A DNA stretch of 27,271 nt from Ruminococcaceae bacterium UBA794. Lineage in GTDB: Bacteria; Bacillota; Clostridia; Oscillospirales; Ruminococcaceae. The notes beneath the pieces were generated by a model. It was not told the origin of the DNA. It searched no databases and saw nothing but the letters and a program-made list of their open reading frames with translations. The position numbers and the translations under genes were made by a program. Below are positions 15,742 through 23,825 of the stretch, in pieces. The stretch's first letter is position 1; each line of letters opens with the position of its first letter. Where the stretch lies: the NCBI GenBank assembly GCA_002304735.1, contig DBIU01000105.1, positions 3,169-30,439 of the forward strand. Reading direction: 5' to 3'.

Positions 15742-18700
15742 ATGGCAAAAAAATATGACGTTGACGATATATTAAAGGAAGTCGATTCGCTCAGAAACGA
15801 CCCCGAAAAAAGAAACGGCGCAGTTCTCACGGGTATGCAGAAAAAGCCCGTCAAGCGCTCTGTTGAAAAGGATTTGAGCGTAACGCAGATTTTGACGGAT
15901 ATTCCGGGAACGCGCAGCCGTTCCGTCGCTAAGCAGCTCACCGAAAAGGAGTCCGAGGAGCGCCTCAGACGCGATATTTCAAGCGCGTTCGACTCGAAAA
16001 AGGCGGTTAGGATTACCGAGGAGCGCGAAACGCTCTCCGCGCGTCAGCTTTCCGAGAGCGAATATGAAGCGAGGCTTGCGCGGGATATCGGAAACGCCGC
16101 GGACGTCAAGCTGTACGAGAAGAATATGGTTCAGCCGTTTGACCCGGAAACCGCGGTTACGGCGGAAGTGGACAAATTCTCGGAACACGTTGAGGCTTTT
16201 GTGAAGCCCGATGTTGCGGACGAGGACATTGTGTTCCACACGCGCGGCGACCTTGTTACCACGGATACAATGGAGCTTCGCAAACAGCAGAAAATCGACG
16301 AGATTAACCGCGCTCTGCTTAAAGCCGACCGCGAAGCCGAGTCGCCCGAAGAAATGCTCGACTCAATCAACCCGATGGAGTCGAAGCAGAGGGTTGAAGA
16401 TATGCTCAAAGGCGGCGACGACACGGATACGCTTACTGTCGCGGGAAACGACCTGAAGCGGATTGCCCACGGCGGCGAACGCGTGAGGGAGTATCAGCCG
16501 ACGGTTTCCCGAAAAAAAGAGCCGGAAAACGCCGTTCCCGAAGGCGCAGCTAAGCAGTCGGCGCCGATTGTCGGCGAGCTTCACGTCGGCGAAAGTATTG
16601 TTGACGCGCTCAACAAAAAAATTGCCGAGGAAAATATGCAGAAATACGGGCTTTTCAAGGAGGGCGAGGACCCCGACGACTTAAATACCGCCGCGGAAGA
16701 AGCCGCTCCCGCCGATGAGCCGGAAAAAGACGAAAAGCTTGATGAAATAAAGGCTGCAAACGAGCTTGCTCAGAAGAAAATGAGGAAAATCTCGGACTTC
16801 ATTCTCGAAAAGACGTCCGAGGAGGAATTTGAGGACTCGCTCGCCGAAAGCAAGCCCGCTCCTGTTCCCGAGGAAACCGAGGAAGCAATCGACCTTGACG
16901 ATGAAAACGTAATCCGCGACAGGCTTTCCCGCGCCACAAAGGGACTTGTAAGCCGTCTGATTATTCTCGGGGCGCTTTTTGCGGTTACGCTTTTCGTTGC
17001 GATTGTTAATATCGCAAATCTGAACGTCGGCTCGCTTAGCGGTATCATCAGCCTAAAGCGCGCTCCCGAAAATTACCTTTACACTCACCTCACAATCGGT
17101 ATTCTGTCGTTTGCGGCGTGTTCTTCTGTTATCACAAACGGCTTTTCAAGGCTCGCAAAGCTTCGTCCCGACGGCGACACGCTCTGCGCGTTTGCTCATA
17201 CGTTTTCGATTATCGCGCTTATCCCCTATCTGATTTACGGAGAATATATCCAAAGAAGCTATTCTCACGTTTATCTGCTCGTTTCGCTCGGTCTGCTCTG
17301 CTTTAATACGATTTCAAAGCTGATTACCATTCGTACCGCGAAGAAAAATCTCGCGTTTACGGCGGGCGAAGGCGCAAAGTACTTCATCGAGCGCTGCGAC
17401 AACGACGGCGCGAAGCAGCTTGCAAAGGGATATTCCGCGGGAATACCCGTTATCGCTTCGATGAGAAAAACCGAAATGCTCTATGATTTCATCGTTTCAA
17501 CCTATTGCGAGGACGCTTCGGACAGACTTCTCGGAAAAACTTCCGTTGCGGGGCTTATAGCTTCCGTAATCGGCGGAATTGTCGCGTTCTTCATCGAGGA
17601 CGGCGGCGCGGCAAAGAATATTCCGTGGGATAAGGCTATGCTGAACAAGCTTTCTTGGGGAGTTACCGTTATGACGGCAATTCTCTGCCTTGCGGCGGCT
17701 TTTTCCTGCTCAATGATAGTCACAATTCAGCTCCTCGCTGCGGCAAAGAAAGGTAAGTCGAAGAACTTCGCGCTGCTCGGCTACGGAGCTGTCGAGGAAT
17801 TTAGCGAAACGAACGCAGTTCTCCTTGACGCGAAAACGCTGCTTCCTCCGAGCGCAATCAAGATAACCAACATCTGCGGCTACAACAAGCCGAGAAACCG
17901 CGGCGAGGGCAGAGTTAACGTCGACGAGGCGATAATCTACGCGGCAAGCCTTGCCGTAAGCGCCGACAGCGTAATGTCCGACGCGTTTTTCAATATGCTG
18001 GGCTACAAAAAGGAGCTTCTGAAGCCCGTAAGCGGAATTGTTTACGAGAATAATCTCGGCGTTATGGGCTGGATTGACCGCAGACGCGTGCTTCTCGGAA
18101 ACCGCGCTCATATGAAAGCTCACGAAATCTCCGTTCCCAACGTCAAAAAGGAAATGGCGGCGAATGTTCACGACGATGAGGTAATCTATCTCGCGGTCGG
18201 CGGCGAGGTTTGCCTGCTGTTCTTCGCGGCGGTTTCGGCGGAAAGAGAGGTTCAGAAGTGCGTCGACGACTTCTCGGAGCGCGGTATCTCGCTTATCGTA
18301 AAGACGGTTGACGGAATGGTCACAAGCGCGTTTCTGGCGGATTTGTTCAATATCGACGAAAGAAACGTCAAGGTTATCCCGTTTGAGAACCACGAATGTT
18401 TCAATAATCACACAAAATTTACCTCGCGCGGCTCTGCGGCACTAAGCTGCGACGGCACGCTCACATCGTTCACCGGCGCGATAAAGGCGGCGAAATCAAT
18501 CCGCTCGCGCGTTGCAATCGGCAGTATTATGCAGCTTTTCGGAGTATCGCTTGGCGTTTTGCTGGCGTTTATATTTATGATTTTCACGAAATACGAGCTG
18601 TTCAATGAAATCAACATTCTGCTCTATAACATCGCCTGGGCGGCGCTTACAATCGGCGTTCAGCTTGTCGGCGGGCTGATTGAAAAAATGTTTGAAAAGC

Positions 18701-18747
18701 GCAGGGATATCGAAATGACGCAAACAGAAGAAATTATCAATAAATGA
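15742..18747 (+). CDS. Degenerate P-type ATPase-like membrane protein with long polar N-terminus
   Basis: I do not recognise a named family for this 1001-residue protein. Residues 1-400 are polar, charged and helical or disordered, with no signal peptide. Eight hydrophobic segments follow: about 402-427, 446-468, 481-505, 508-530, 600-620, 638-668, 927-950 and 955-984. The six-plus-two arrangement with a soluble domain between helices 6 and 8 (about 670-920) is the P1B-ATPase plan. Matching remnants are seen: FSCSM (654-658) where CPC should be, NAVLLDAKTLLPP (691-703) where DKTGTLT should be, RRVLLGNRAHM (781-791) like the nucleotide-domain GN motif, VIYLAVGGEVC, and KTVDG (854-858) for TGDN. 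TGES and GDGxND are absent, and the loop between helices 4 and 5 is too short for a normal actuator domain. It is therefore probably a catalytically dead scaffold or sensor. GGAGG precedes the ATG; its end overlaps tadA by 4 bp. Confidence 0.7.
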   Translation: MAKKYDVDDILKEVDSLRNDPEKRNGAVLTGMQKKPVKRSVEKDLSVTQILTDIPGTRSRSVAKQLTEKESEERLRRDISSAFDSKKAVRITEERETLSARQLSESEYEARLARDIGNAADVKLYEKNMVQPFDPETAVTAEVDKFSEHVEAFVKPDVADEDIVFHTRGDLVTTDTMELRKQQKIDEINRALLKADREAESPEEMLDSINPMESKQRVEDMLKGGDDTDTLTVAGNDLKRIAHGGERVREYQPTVSRKKEPENAVPEGAAKQSAPIVGELHVGESIVDALNKKIAEENMQKYGLFKEGEDPDDLNTAAEEAAPADEPEKDEKLDEIKAANELAQKKMRKISDFILEKTSEEEFEDSLAESKPAPVPEETEEAIDLDDENVIRDRLSRATKGLVSRLIILGALFAVTLFVAIVNIANLNVGSLSGIISLKRAPENYLYTHLTIGILSFAACSSVITNGFSRLAKLRPDGDTLCAFAHTFSIIALIPYLIYGEYIQRSYSHVYLLVSLGLLCFNTISKLITIRTAKKNLAFTAGEGAKYFIERCDNDGAKQLAKGYSAGIPVIASMRKTEMLYDFIVSTYCEDASDRLLGKTSVAGLIASVIGGIVAFFIEDGGAAKNIPWDKAMLNKLSWGVTVMTAILCLAAAFSCSMIVTIQLLAAAKKGKSKNFALLGYGAVEEFSETNAVLLDAKTLLPPSAIKITNICGYNKPRNRGEGRVNVDEAIIYAASLAVSADSVMSDAFFNMLGYKKELLKPVSGIVYENNLGVMGWIDRRRVLLGNRAHMKAHEISVPNVKKEMAANVHDDEVIYLAVGGEVCLLFFAAVSAEREVQKCVDDFSERGISLIVKTVDGMVTSAFLADLFNIDERNVKVIPFENHECFNNHTKFTSRGSAALSCDGTLTSFTGAIKAAKSIRSRVAIGSIMQLFGVSLGVLLAFIFMIFTKYELFNEINILLYNIAWAALTIGVQLVGGLIEKMFEKRRDIEMTQTEEIINK

Positions 18748-19211
18748 GCGAAAAAACGATTGTTTTGACTGACGAAGAATATATGGAAAAAGCGCTTTCG
18801 CTTGCTCGGGAAGCGGCTTCGCGCGGGGAAATTCCCGTCGGCGCGGTTGTTGTGGACAAGGACGGCGCGATTATCGGCGAGGGCTTCAACCGCCGCGAGG
18901 AGCTTCAGTCGCCGACAGCCCACGCGGAGATTATCGCTATCGAAAACGCCGCGAAAACGCTGAAAAACAGACGGCTTTCGGGCTGCACGCTCTACGTCAC
19001 GCTCGAACCCTGCCCGATGTGCGCGGGAGCGGTGATGAACGCGGGACTGAAACGGCTCGTTTACGGCGCGTTCGACGACAAAAACGGCGCGTGCGCTTCC
19101 GTCGTAACGCTGTTTGACGAAAAATTCACGCATATTCCGATGGTCAGAAGCCGCGTACTGAAAGAAAGATGCGGCGAAATTCTTTCGGAGTTTTTCAGGG
19201 ACAAAAGATAA
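18744..19211 (+). CDS. tadA: tRNA-specific adenosine(34) deaminase
   Basis: This 155-residue zinc deaminase converts A34 to inosine in tRNA-Arg(ACG), allowing CGN decoding. The zinc/catalytic motif is H60-A-E62 (SPTAHAEIIAIENA) with C90 and C93 (EPCPMCAGAVMNA). The N-terminus (EEYMEKALSLAREAASRGEI, then PVGAVVV) and the GFNRRE stretch are typical of TadA rather than cytidine or guanine deaminases. Length is normal. Its ATG overlaps the TGA of the preceding gene (ATGA), showing translational coupling with the pseudo-ATPase gene. CGC-rich arginine coding downstream fits the need for this enzyme. Confidence 0.96.
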   Translation: MSEKTIVLTDEEYMEKALSLAREAASRGEIPVGAVVVDKDGAIIGEGFNRREELQSPTAHAEIIAIENAAKTLKNRRLSGCTLYVTLEPCPMCAGAVMNAGLKRLVYGAFDDKNGACASVVTLFDEKFTHIPMVRSRVLKERCGEILSEFFRDKR

Positions 19212-19230
19212 AGGCTTGGGATAAAGACAG

Positions 19231-20655
19231 ATGAGTAACAACAAGTACCGAACTCTTGCGGGCAATATAATAGTACTCGGCATAGGTCAGTTCGGCTCGA
19301 AGATGCTTGTGTATGTAATGCTGAATTTCTACACAAGTATGCTCGACAAGGCGGCTTACGGCGACCTCACGAACATCATAAACGCCGCTTCTATCTTCAT
19401 ATCCGTATTTACGCTGTCTATCGCGGACGGCGTGCTTCGCTTTGCCCTTGAGAAAAAGAACGACGGAAAAGGCGTTCTTTCAATAGGAGTTAATGTCGCG
19501 GTAATCGGAATGGCGGTTTTCGCCGCGTTTACCCCGATTGTCGGGCTTATTCCTATGCTGAAGGGCTATGAGTGGCTTGTTTTCATCTACGTCTTTACGG
19601 GCGCGATAAAGGAAATCTGCGCGATTTACGTCCGCGCACGGCGCTCTGTCACGATTTACGCAATAGACGGAATAGTCACGACCGTTTCGATGATAATTTA
19701 CAGCCTTGTTTTTATGGGAATATTCAAGCTGGGCGTTGCGGGATACGTTTTCGCGGTTGTTATGGGCGATTTCACCTCACTTATTTTCCTGAATGTCACG
19801 ACAAAGCTGTTCAAGGAGTATCGCCCGTTCAAAAACGACCCCGTTCTGCGCGGAGCAATGCTGAAATACAGTATTCCGCTTATGCCGACGATGATTATGT
19901 GGTGGATTATCAACACCTCGGACGGATTTATGGTAACGGCTTTCCTCGGAAGCGAAGCGAACGGCTTGTACGGAATTGCCTACAAGTTCCCGAACCTCGC
20001 GACCGTTGTTGTGGGAATATTCTCGCAGGCTTGGCGAATGTCCGCGATTACCGAGCGAAATTCCCGCACGGTTTCAAATTTCTACTCGAATATTTTCAGT
20101 ATGATGCAGACGGTTATGTTCCTTGCAAGCGCGGGAATAATGCTCGTCCTAAGACCGCTGATAATGCCGTTTTTCGTGGCTGAGAGCTTCGCGGCGTCTT
20201 ATTTTTACGTTCCCATTCTGCTCGGAGCGGTTGTTTTTCAGAGCTTCAGCAACTTCCTCGCAAGCATCTATGAAGCGTCAAACAAAACGACTCACTCGCT
20301 TATTTCCTCGTCAATCGGCGCTGCCGCGAACATTATCCTCAACTTCATTTTAATCCCGACAGTGGGAATTGCGGGCGCTGCGATAGCAACTCTCGCAAGC
20401 TATATTATAGTGTTCGTTTATCGTATTATCGACACGAAAAAGCTGCTTTATATGAAGGTTTACTGGGCGAAAATCGGCGTGAATATGACGCTTCTCGTGA
20501 TGATGGCGCTGTCGATAATGTTCCTGCCCTACGGCGCTTGGCAGAACGTGATTAACGCGGTTATTTTCGTGATAATCGCGGCGCTTAACTTCAAATCCTG
20601 CGTTCAGGCGGTTAAGCTCGTATTGAACAAGAAAAAAGGAAAATCGGAGAATTGA
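19231..20655 (+). CDS. Polysaccharide flippase, Wzx/MATE-like (MOP superfamily)
   Basis: The 474-residue protein is almost entirely hydrophobic with about 12-14 membrane helices. The start (KYRTLAGNIIVLGIGQFGSK), the MLDKAAYGDLTNIINAASIF stretch, the central RGAMLKYSIPLMPTMIMWWI and the late GAAANIILNFILIPTVGIAG repeat the pattern of Wzx O-antigen/teichoic-acid type flippases, which move lipid-linked glycans across the membrane. The substrate cannot be inferred because no glycosyltransferases are nearby. It starts 19 bp after tadA and ends with a TGA that overlaps a possible TTG start of rimM. Its place among RNA-maturation genes is unusual but it shares their strand and composition. Confidence 0.88.
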   Translation: MSNNKYRTLAGNIIVLGIGQFGSKMLVYVMLNFYTSMLDKAAYGDLTNIINAASIFISVFTLSIADGVLRFALEKKNDGKGVLSIGVNVAVIGMAVFAAFTPIVGLIPMLKGYEWLVFIYVFTGAIKEICAIYVRARRSVTIYAIDGIVTTVSMIIYSLVFMGIFKLGVAGYVFAVVMGDFTSLIFLNVTTKLFKEYRPFKNDPVLRGAMLKYSIPLMPTMIMWWIINTSDGFMVTAFLGSEANGLYGIAYKFPNLATVVVGIFSQAWRMSAITERNSRTVSNFYSNIFSMMQTVMFLASAGIMLVLRPLIMPFFVAESFAASYFYVPILLGAVVFQSFSNFLASIYEASNKTTHSLISSSIGAAANIILNFILIPTVGIAGAAIATLASYIIVFVYRIIDTKKLLYMKVYWAKIGVNMTLLVMMALSIMFLPYGAWQNVINAVIFVIIAALNFKSCVQAVKLVLNKKKGKSEN

Positions 20656-20660
20656 ACGAA

Positions 20661-21173
20661 ATGAAACAGTATCTTGAAACGGCAAAAATCGTTGCTACTC
20701 ACGGAATACGCGGCGAGGTTCGCTGTCAATATTTCTGCGACTCGGCGGAGCTTTTGTGCGAATTTGAGGAGCTTTATCTCGACAAAAACGGCGAAAATCC
20801 GGTTGAAATCACCCGCGCTTATCCGCACAAAAATGTGGTAATAATGAAGATTGCGGGCATTGACGCAGTTGAAGCGGCGCAGAAGCTTGTCGGAAAAACG
20901 CTTTATATGAACCGCGACGACCTTGAGCTTCCCGACGGAGTTTACTATATTCAGGATATAATCGGGCTTACAGTCAAGGATATCGACAGCGGCGAGGTTT
21001 ACGGGAAGATTTCCGAGGTTTATCAGAACGGCGCGACGGACGTTTATTCAATCAAGAAGGAAAACGGCGCGGAGCTTATGTTCCCGTGCATCGACGAGGT
21101 TGTGAAGAAGATTGACCTCGGCGCGGGAGAAATGCTGATAAAGCCGCTTGAGGGGCTGTTTGATGAGGATTGA
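20661..21173 (+). CDS. rimM: Ribosome maturation factor RimM
   Basis: This 170-residue protein assists 16S rRNA processing and 30S head assembly by binding S19. The N-terminal domain starts MKQYLETAKIVATHGIRGEV and the PRC-barrel half holds GVYYIQDIIGLTVKDID, GATDVYSI and MFPCIDEVVKKIDL. The ATG at 20661 is preferred because it gives the family N-terminus; a TTG at 20652 overlaps the flippase stop and has its GGAG too close. It overlaps trmD by 11 bp, the usual rimM-trmD pair. Confidence 0.95.
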   Translation: MKQYLETAKIVATHGIRGEVRCQYFCDSAELLCEFEELYLDKNGENPVEITRAYPHKNVVIMKIAGIDAVEAAQKLVGKTLYMNRDDLELPDGVYYIQDIIGLTVKDIDSGEVYGKISEVYQNGATDVYSIKKENGAELMFPCIDEVVKKIDLGAGEMLIKPLEGLFDED

Positions 21174-22131
21174 TATTGCAACGCTCTTTCCCGAGATGTG
21201 CGAAAACGTGTTCTCGGAGAGTATTCTCGGGCGCGGGATTAAGAACGGTTTCATCGAGGTTTACGCGCACAATATCCGCGATTATACCGAAAACAAGCAC
21301 AGAAACGTCGACGACAAGCCCTATGGCGGCGGCACGGGAATGGTTATGCAGGCGCAGCCGATTTTTGACTGCGTAGAGGCGATAAAAGCGCGGATTAACG
21401 CGAAATCGCGCGTAATCTACCTCTCGCCGAAAGGCGAAACGCTCACGCAGAAAAAAGTCGCGGAGCTTGCGCGCGAGGAAAGCCTTATTCTGATTTGCGG
21501 GCATTACGAGGGCGTTGACGAGCGCGTTCTCGAGGAGCTTGAAGCCGAGGAAATATCCGTCGGCGACTACGTTCTCACGGGCGGCGAGCTTCCCGCGCTG
21601 ATTATCACAGACGCCGTGGCAAGGCTTCAGAAGGGCGTTCTCCCGAACGAGGACGCTTACAGCATCGAAAGCCACTTCAACGGGCTTCTCGAGTTCCCGC
21701 AGTATTCAAGACCCGAAGAATGGCGCGGACGGCGCGTTCCCGAGGTGCTGATTTCGGGCGACCACAAAAGCGTTCGCGAGTGGCAGGAAAAGACGTCGCT
21801 TGAGGTGACGAAAAAAAAGCGCCCCGATTTGTACGAGGCGTTTGTTGAACGTAAAATCCGCGAGATACGCGAGAATTTTATCCGCGAGAAAAATCCCGAA
21901 ATTGCCGAAAACGCGGCTTTTTCCGTGCTTACGCTCACGCGCGAGCAGCTTAAAACGGTTCTCCGCGGAAAGCGCGCCGAGCTTCCGAACAACGGCTATG
22001 CAAAAGGCGACTACGTTATTTTAGCGAACGAACAGATGATACCGAGATGTATCGTTATCGTCACAAAGGCAATGGAAAAATCGGTTTATTTCAGAACTGT
22101 ATATAAAATCAAGGGAGAAAACAATGACTAA
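21163..22131 (+). CDS. trmD: tRNA (guanine-N1)-methyltransferase TrmD with C-terminal extension
   Basis: TrmD makes m1G37 in tRNA to keep reading frame. The SPOUT knot motifs are clear: PYGGGTGMVMQ (53-63), YLSPKGETLTQ (86-96), LICGHYEGVDERV (110-122), ISVGDYVLTGGELPA (131-145), then GLLEFPQYSRPEEWRG and VPEVLISGDHKSVREWQ. The position of the catalytic Asp before GLLE appears as Glu169 (ESHFNGLLE), a conservative change. The start at 21163 has GAGGGG seven bases upstream. The protein is 322 residues, while the family usually stops near 240 after RPDL (here 221-223). The extra roughly 95 residues (charged helix, then AELPNNGYAKGDYVILANEQ and a beta-rich end) do not match a domain I know. It overlaps era by 8 bp. 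Confidence 0.94.
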   Translation: MRIDIATLFPEMCENVFSESILGRGIKNGFIEVYAHNIRDYTENKHRNVDDKPYGGGTGMVMQAQPIFDCVEAIKARINAKSRVIYLSPKGETLTQKKVAELAREESLILICGHYEGVDERVLEELEAEEISVGDYVLTGGELPALIITDAVARLQKGVLPNEDAYSIESHFNGLLEFPQYSRPEEWRGRRVPEVLISGDHKSVREWQEKTSLEVTKKKRPDLYEAFVERKIREIRENFIREKNPEIAENAAFSVLTLTREQLKTVLRGKRAELPNNGYAKGDYVILANEQMIPRCIVIVTKAMEKSVYFRTVYKIKGENND

Positions 22132-23026
22132 AAACGCATTTATCGCAATCACGGGCAGACCGAACGTCGGAAAATCCTCGCTTACAAACTTTCTTGTCGG
22201 CGAGAAAATCTCAATCGTCAGCGAAAAGCCGCAAACCACACGAAACCGCATAAACGGCGTTCTCACAAAGGGCGACACGCAGTTTGTGTTTATCGACACG
22301 CCGGGCTTTCTTCGCCCGAAAACAAAGCTTGCCGAGCATATGGTGAAGTCGGTGAGGACGAGCGTTGACGACGTGGACTGCGCGATACTTATGGCGGACG
22401 CGACAAAGAAGATTTCTCCCGTTGAACAGGAGCTTATTCGCTCGTTTGCGGAGCGCGGAACGCAGGTCGTTCTTATTCTCAACAAGATTGATTTGCTTAA
22501 ATCAAAGAGCGCCGTTTTGCCCGCAATCGCTCAATACAGCGAGCTTTACGACTTCGAGGAAATCATTCCCGTAAGCGTTAAAAACAGAATAAATACGGAC
22601 AAAATCCTGCCCATTCTCGAAAAATATGCCGTCGAGGGCGAGCATTTCTTCCCCGACGATATCGCGACCGACCGCACGGAACGCTTCCTCTGCGGCGAAA
22701 TTATCCGCGAAAAGCTTCTCTGGACAATGCACGACGAAATCCCTCACGGAACGGCGGTTGAAATCGAGCAGTTTTCTCAGCGTACAAATAAAAACGGCGC
22801 CGAAATCATCGACCTCGGCGCGGTTATAGTGTGCGAAAAAAATTCACATAAGGGTATGATTATCGGCAAGGACGGCGACAAGCTAAAGCACATCGGCACT
22901 CTCGCGCGAAAGGATATCGAGGATTTGCTCGGAGTTAAGGTCAACCTTCAGATTTTCGTCAAGGTCAAGGAAAACTGGCGCGAAAACGAGCGCTTTATCC
23001 TCGAAAACAACATCGCCGACGAATAA
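22124..23026 (+). CDS. era: GTPase Era, 30S assembly factor
   Basis: The 300-residue protein has the Era plan: an N-terminal GTPase with G1 GRPNVGKS (11-18), switch I QTTRNRINGV (37-46), G3 DTPG (58-61) and G4 NKID (120-123), followed by a KH RNA-binding domain (HKGMIIGKDGDKLKHIGTLA and KVKENWRENE). Era binds the 3' end of 16S rRNA during small-subunit maturation. GGGAG precedes the ATG, which lies inside the end of trmD. It is last in the operon; its TAA is directly followed by the stop codon of the convergent XRE gene with no base between and no hairpin terminator. Confidence 0.97.
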   Translation: MTKNAFIAITGRPNVGKSSLTNFLVGEKISIVSEKPQTTRNRINGVLTKGDTQFVFIDTPGFLRPKTKLAEHMVKSVRTSVDDVDCAILMADATKKISPVEQELIRSFAERGTQVVLILNKIDLLKSKSAVLPAIAQYSELYDFEEIIPVSVKNRINTDKILPILEKYAVEGEHFFPDDIATDRTERFLCGEIIREKLLWTMHDEIPHGTAVEIEQFSQRTNKNGAEIIDLGAVIVCEKNSHKGMIIGKDGDKLKHIGTLARKDIEDLLGVKVNLQIFVKVKENWRENERFILENNIADE

Positions 23027-23686
23027 TCAAAGCTTTTCAAGGTCATGCTCAACATTGCTGATAACCGAGAAAAGCGCCGCGCTCTGACGCGGATAATCGC
23101 GCTCAATTCGGGAATTTGTGATGCGTTCGTCAGCCGTGCCGTCAAGCGCCGCTTCTCTTGCCGCAACGTCGTCAAGCGCAAGCCTCGCCGCCGCCTTTCC
23201 CGAAGCGGAAACCGGAACGGCAAAGCAGTTTTCGTCGTTTTCGCCGCCCGCGCTGTAAACCATTCGATAAGCGCGGTAGGTCGACGTAAGAAGATACGAG
23301 CCGACCGCCTTTGCGAGTTTTTTGTTCTTCGTCTTAATCAAAAGCGAAAATACAATTTCAAGCGCGTTTGTGACAAGCTTTTTGCGGAGAAAGGTCCCCG
23401 AATCTTCAAGCGCGCCGTCGAAGCTCTCGGAAACTGCGCTTTCGGGAAGCTCGTTTTGCGTAACGACAGCGCCGTTTCGCGAGCTTGTCCTGCCCAGAAG
23501 ATAGTCCGCGGAAACGCCGTAAAAATCGGCAGCCTGAATGAGAAAATCAAGCCCGCACTCGCGCTTTCCGTTTTCATAGTGCGACAAAAGCGCCTGTGCA
23601 ATTCCAAGGCTGTCGGCAGCCTCTTTCTGACGTATTCCGCGCTCTTTTCGCAGCAATTTGAGTAATCTGGGGAAATCCTTGTTCAT
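23027..23686 (-). CDS. XRE-family helix-turn-helix transcriptional regulator
   Basis: Residues about 5-66 form a Cro/CI-type HTH: FPRLLKLLRKERGIRQKEAA, SLGIAQALLSHYENGKREC, then DFYGVSADYLLGRT. That C-terminal YGVSADYLLG signature is typical of Clostridia/Bacilli XRE regulators. The remaining 150 residues, with a helical, charged middle (FLRKKLVTNALEIVFSLLIK), match nothing I recognise and may sense a signal or dimerise. Same-strand promoter and GGAG ribosome site are clear. It runs toward era and away from the histidine phosphatase gene, the most likely local target along with itself. Target genes are not provable from this sequence. Confidence 0.9.
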   Translation of the reverse strand: MNKDFPRLLKLLRKERGIRQKEAADSLGIAQALLSHYENGKRECGLDFLIQAADFYGVSADYLLGRTSSRNGAVVTQNELPESAVSESFDGALEDSGTFLRKKLVTNALEIVFSLLIKTKNKKLAKAVGSYLLTSTYRAYRMVYSAGGENDENCFAVPVSASGKAAARLALDDVAAREAALDGTADERITNSRIERDYPRQSAALFSVISNVEHDLEKL

Positions 23687-23721
23687 AAAAACGCTCCAAA
23701 AAAAATATTATCGTAAAGTAT

Positions 23722-23750
23722 ATTATATTATATTTATTCCGATTTGTAAA
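23722..23750 (-). promoter_or_regulatory. Promoter of the XRE regulator gene
   Basis: On the minus strand TTTACA (23750-23745), 17 bases, then TATAAT (23727-23722). The predicted transcript start is about 30 bases before the ATG. A second TTTAC-containing stretch, ATACTTTACGATA (23719-23707), follows the -10 box and repeats the core of the -35 region, so it could be an autoregulatory operator. Confidence 0.75.
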
Positions 23751-23825
23751 GCGGCATAATAACCAAATTTTCGACAGCTCAATGGGCATATCTCACAATA
23801 CTACAAGATATAAGGAGGAACGGCA

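Noticed and set aside
17710..18411. 233-codon minus-strand ORF opposite the pseudo-ATPase
   Set aside because: Shadow frame; the sense frame has clear helices and conserved remnants.
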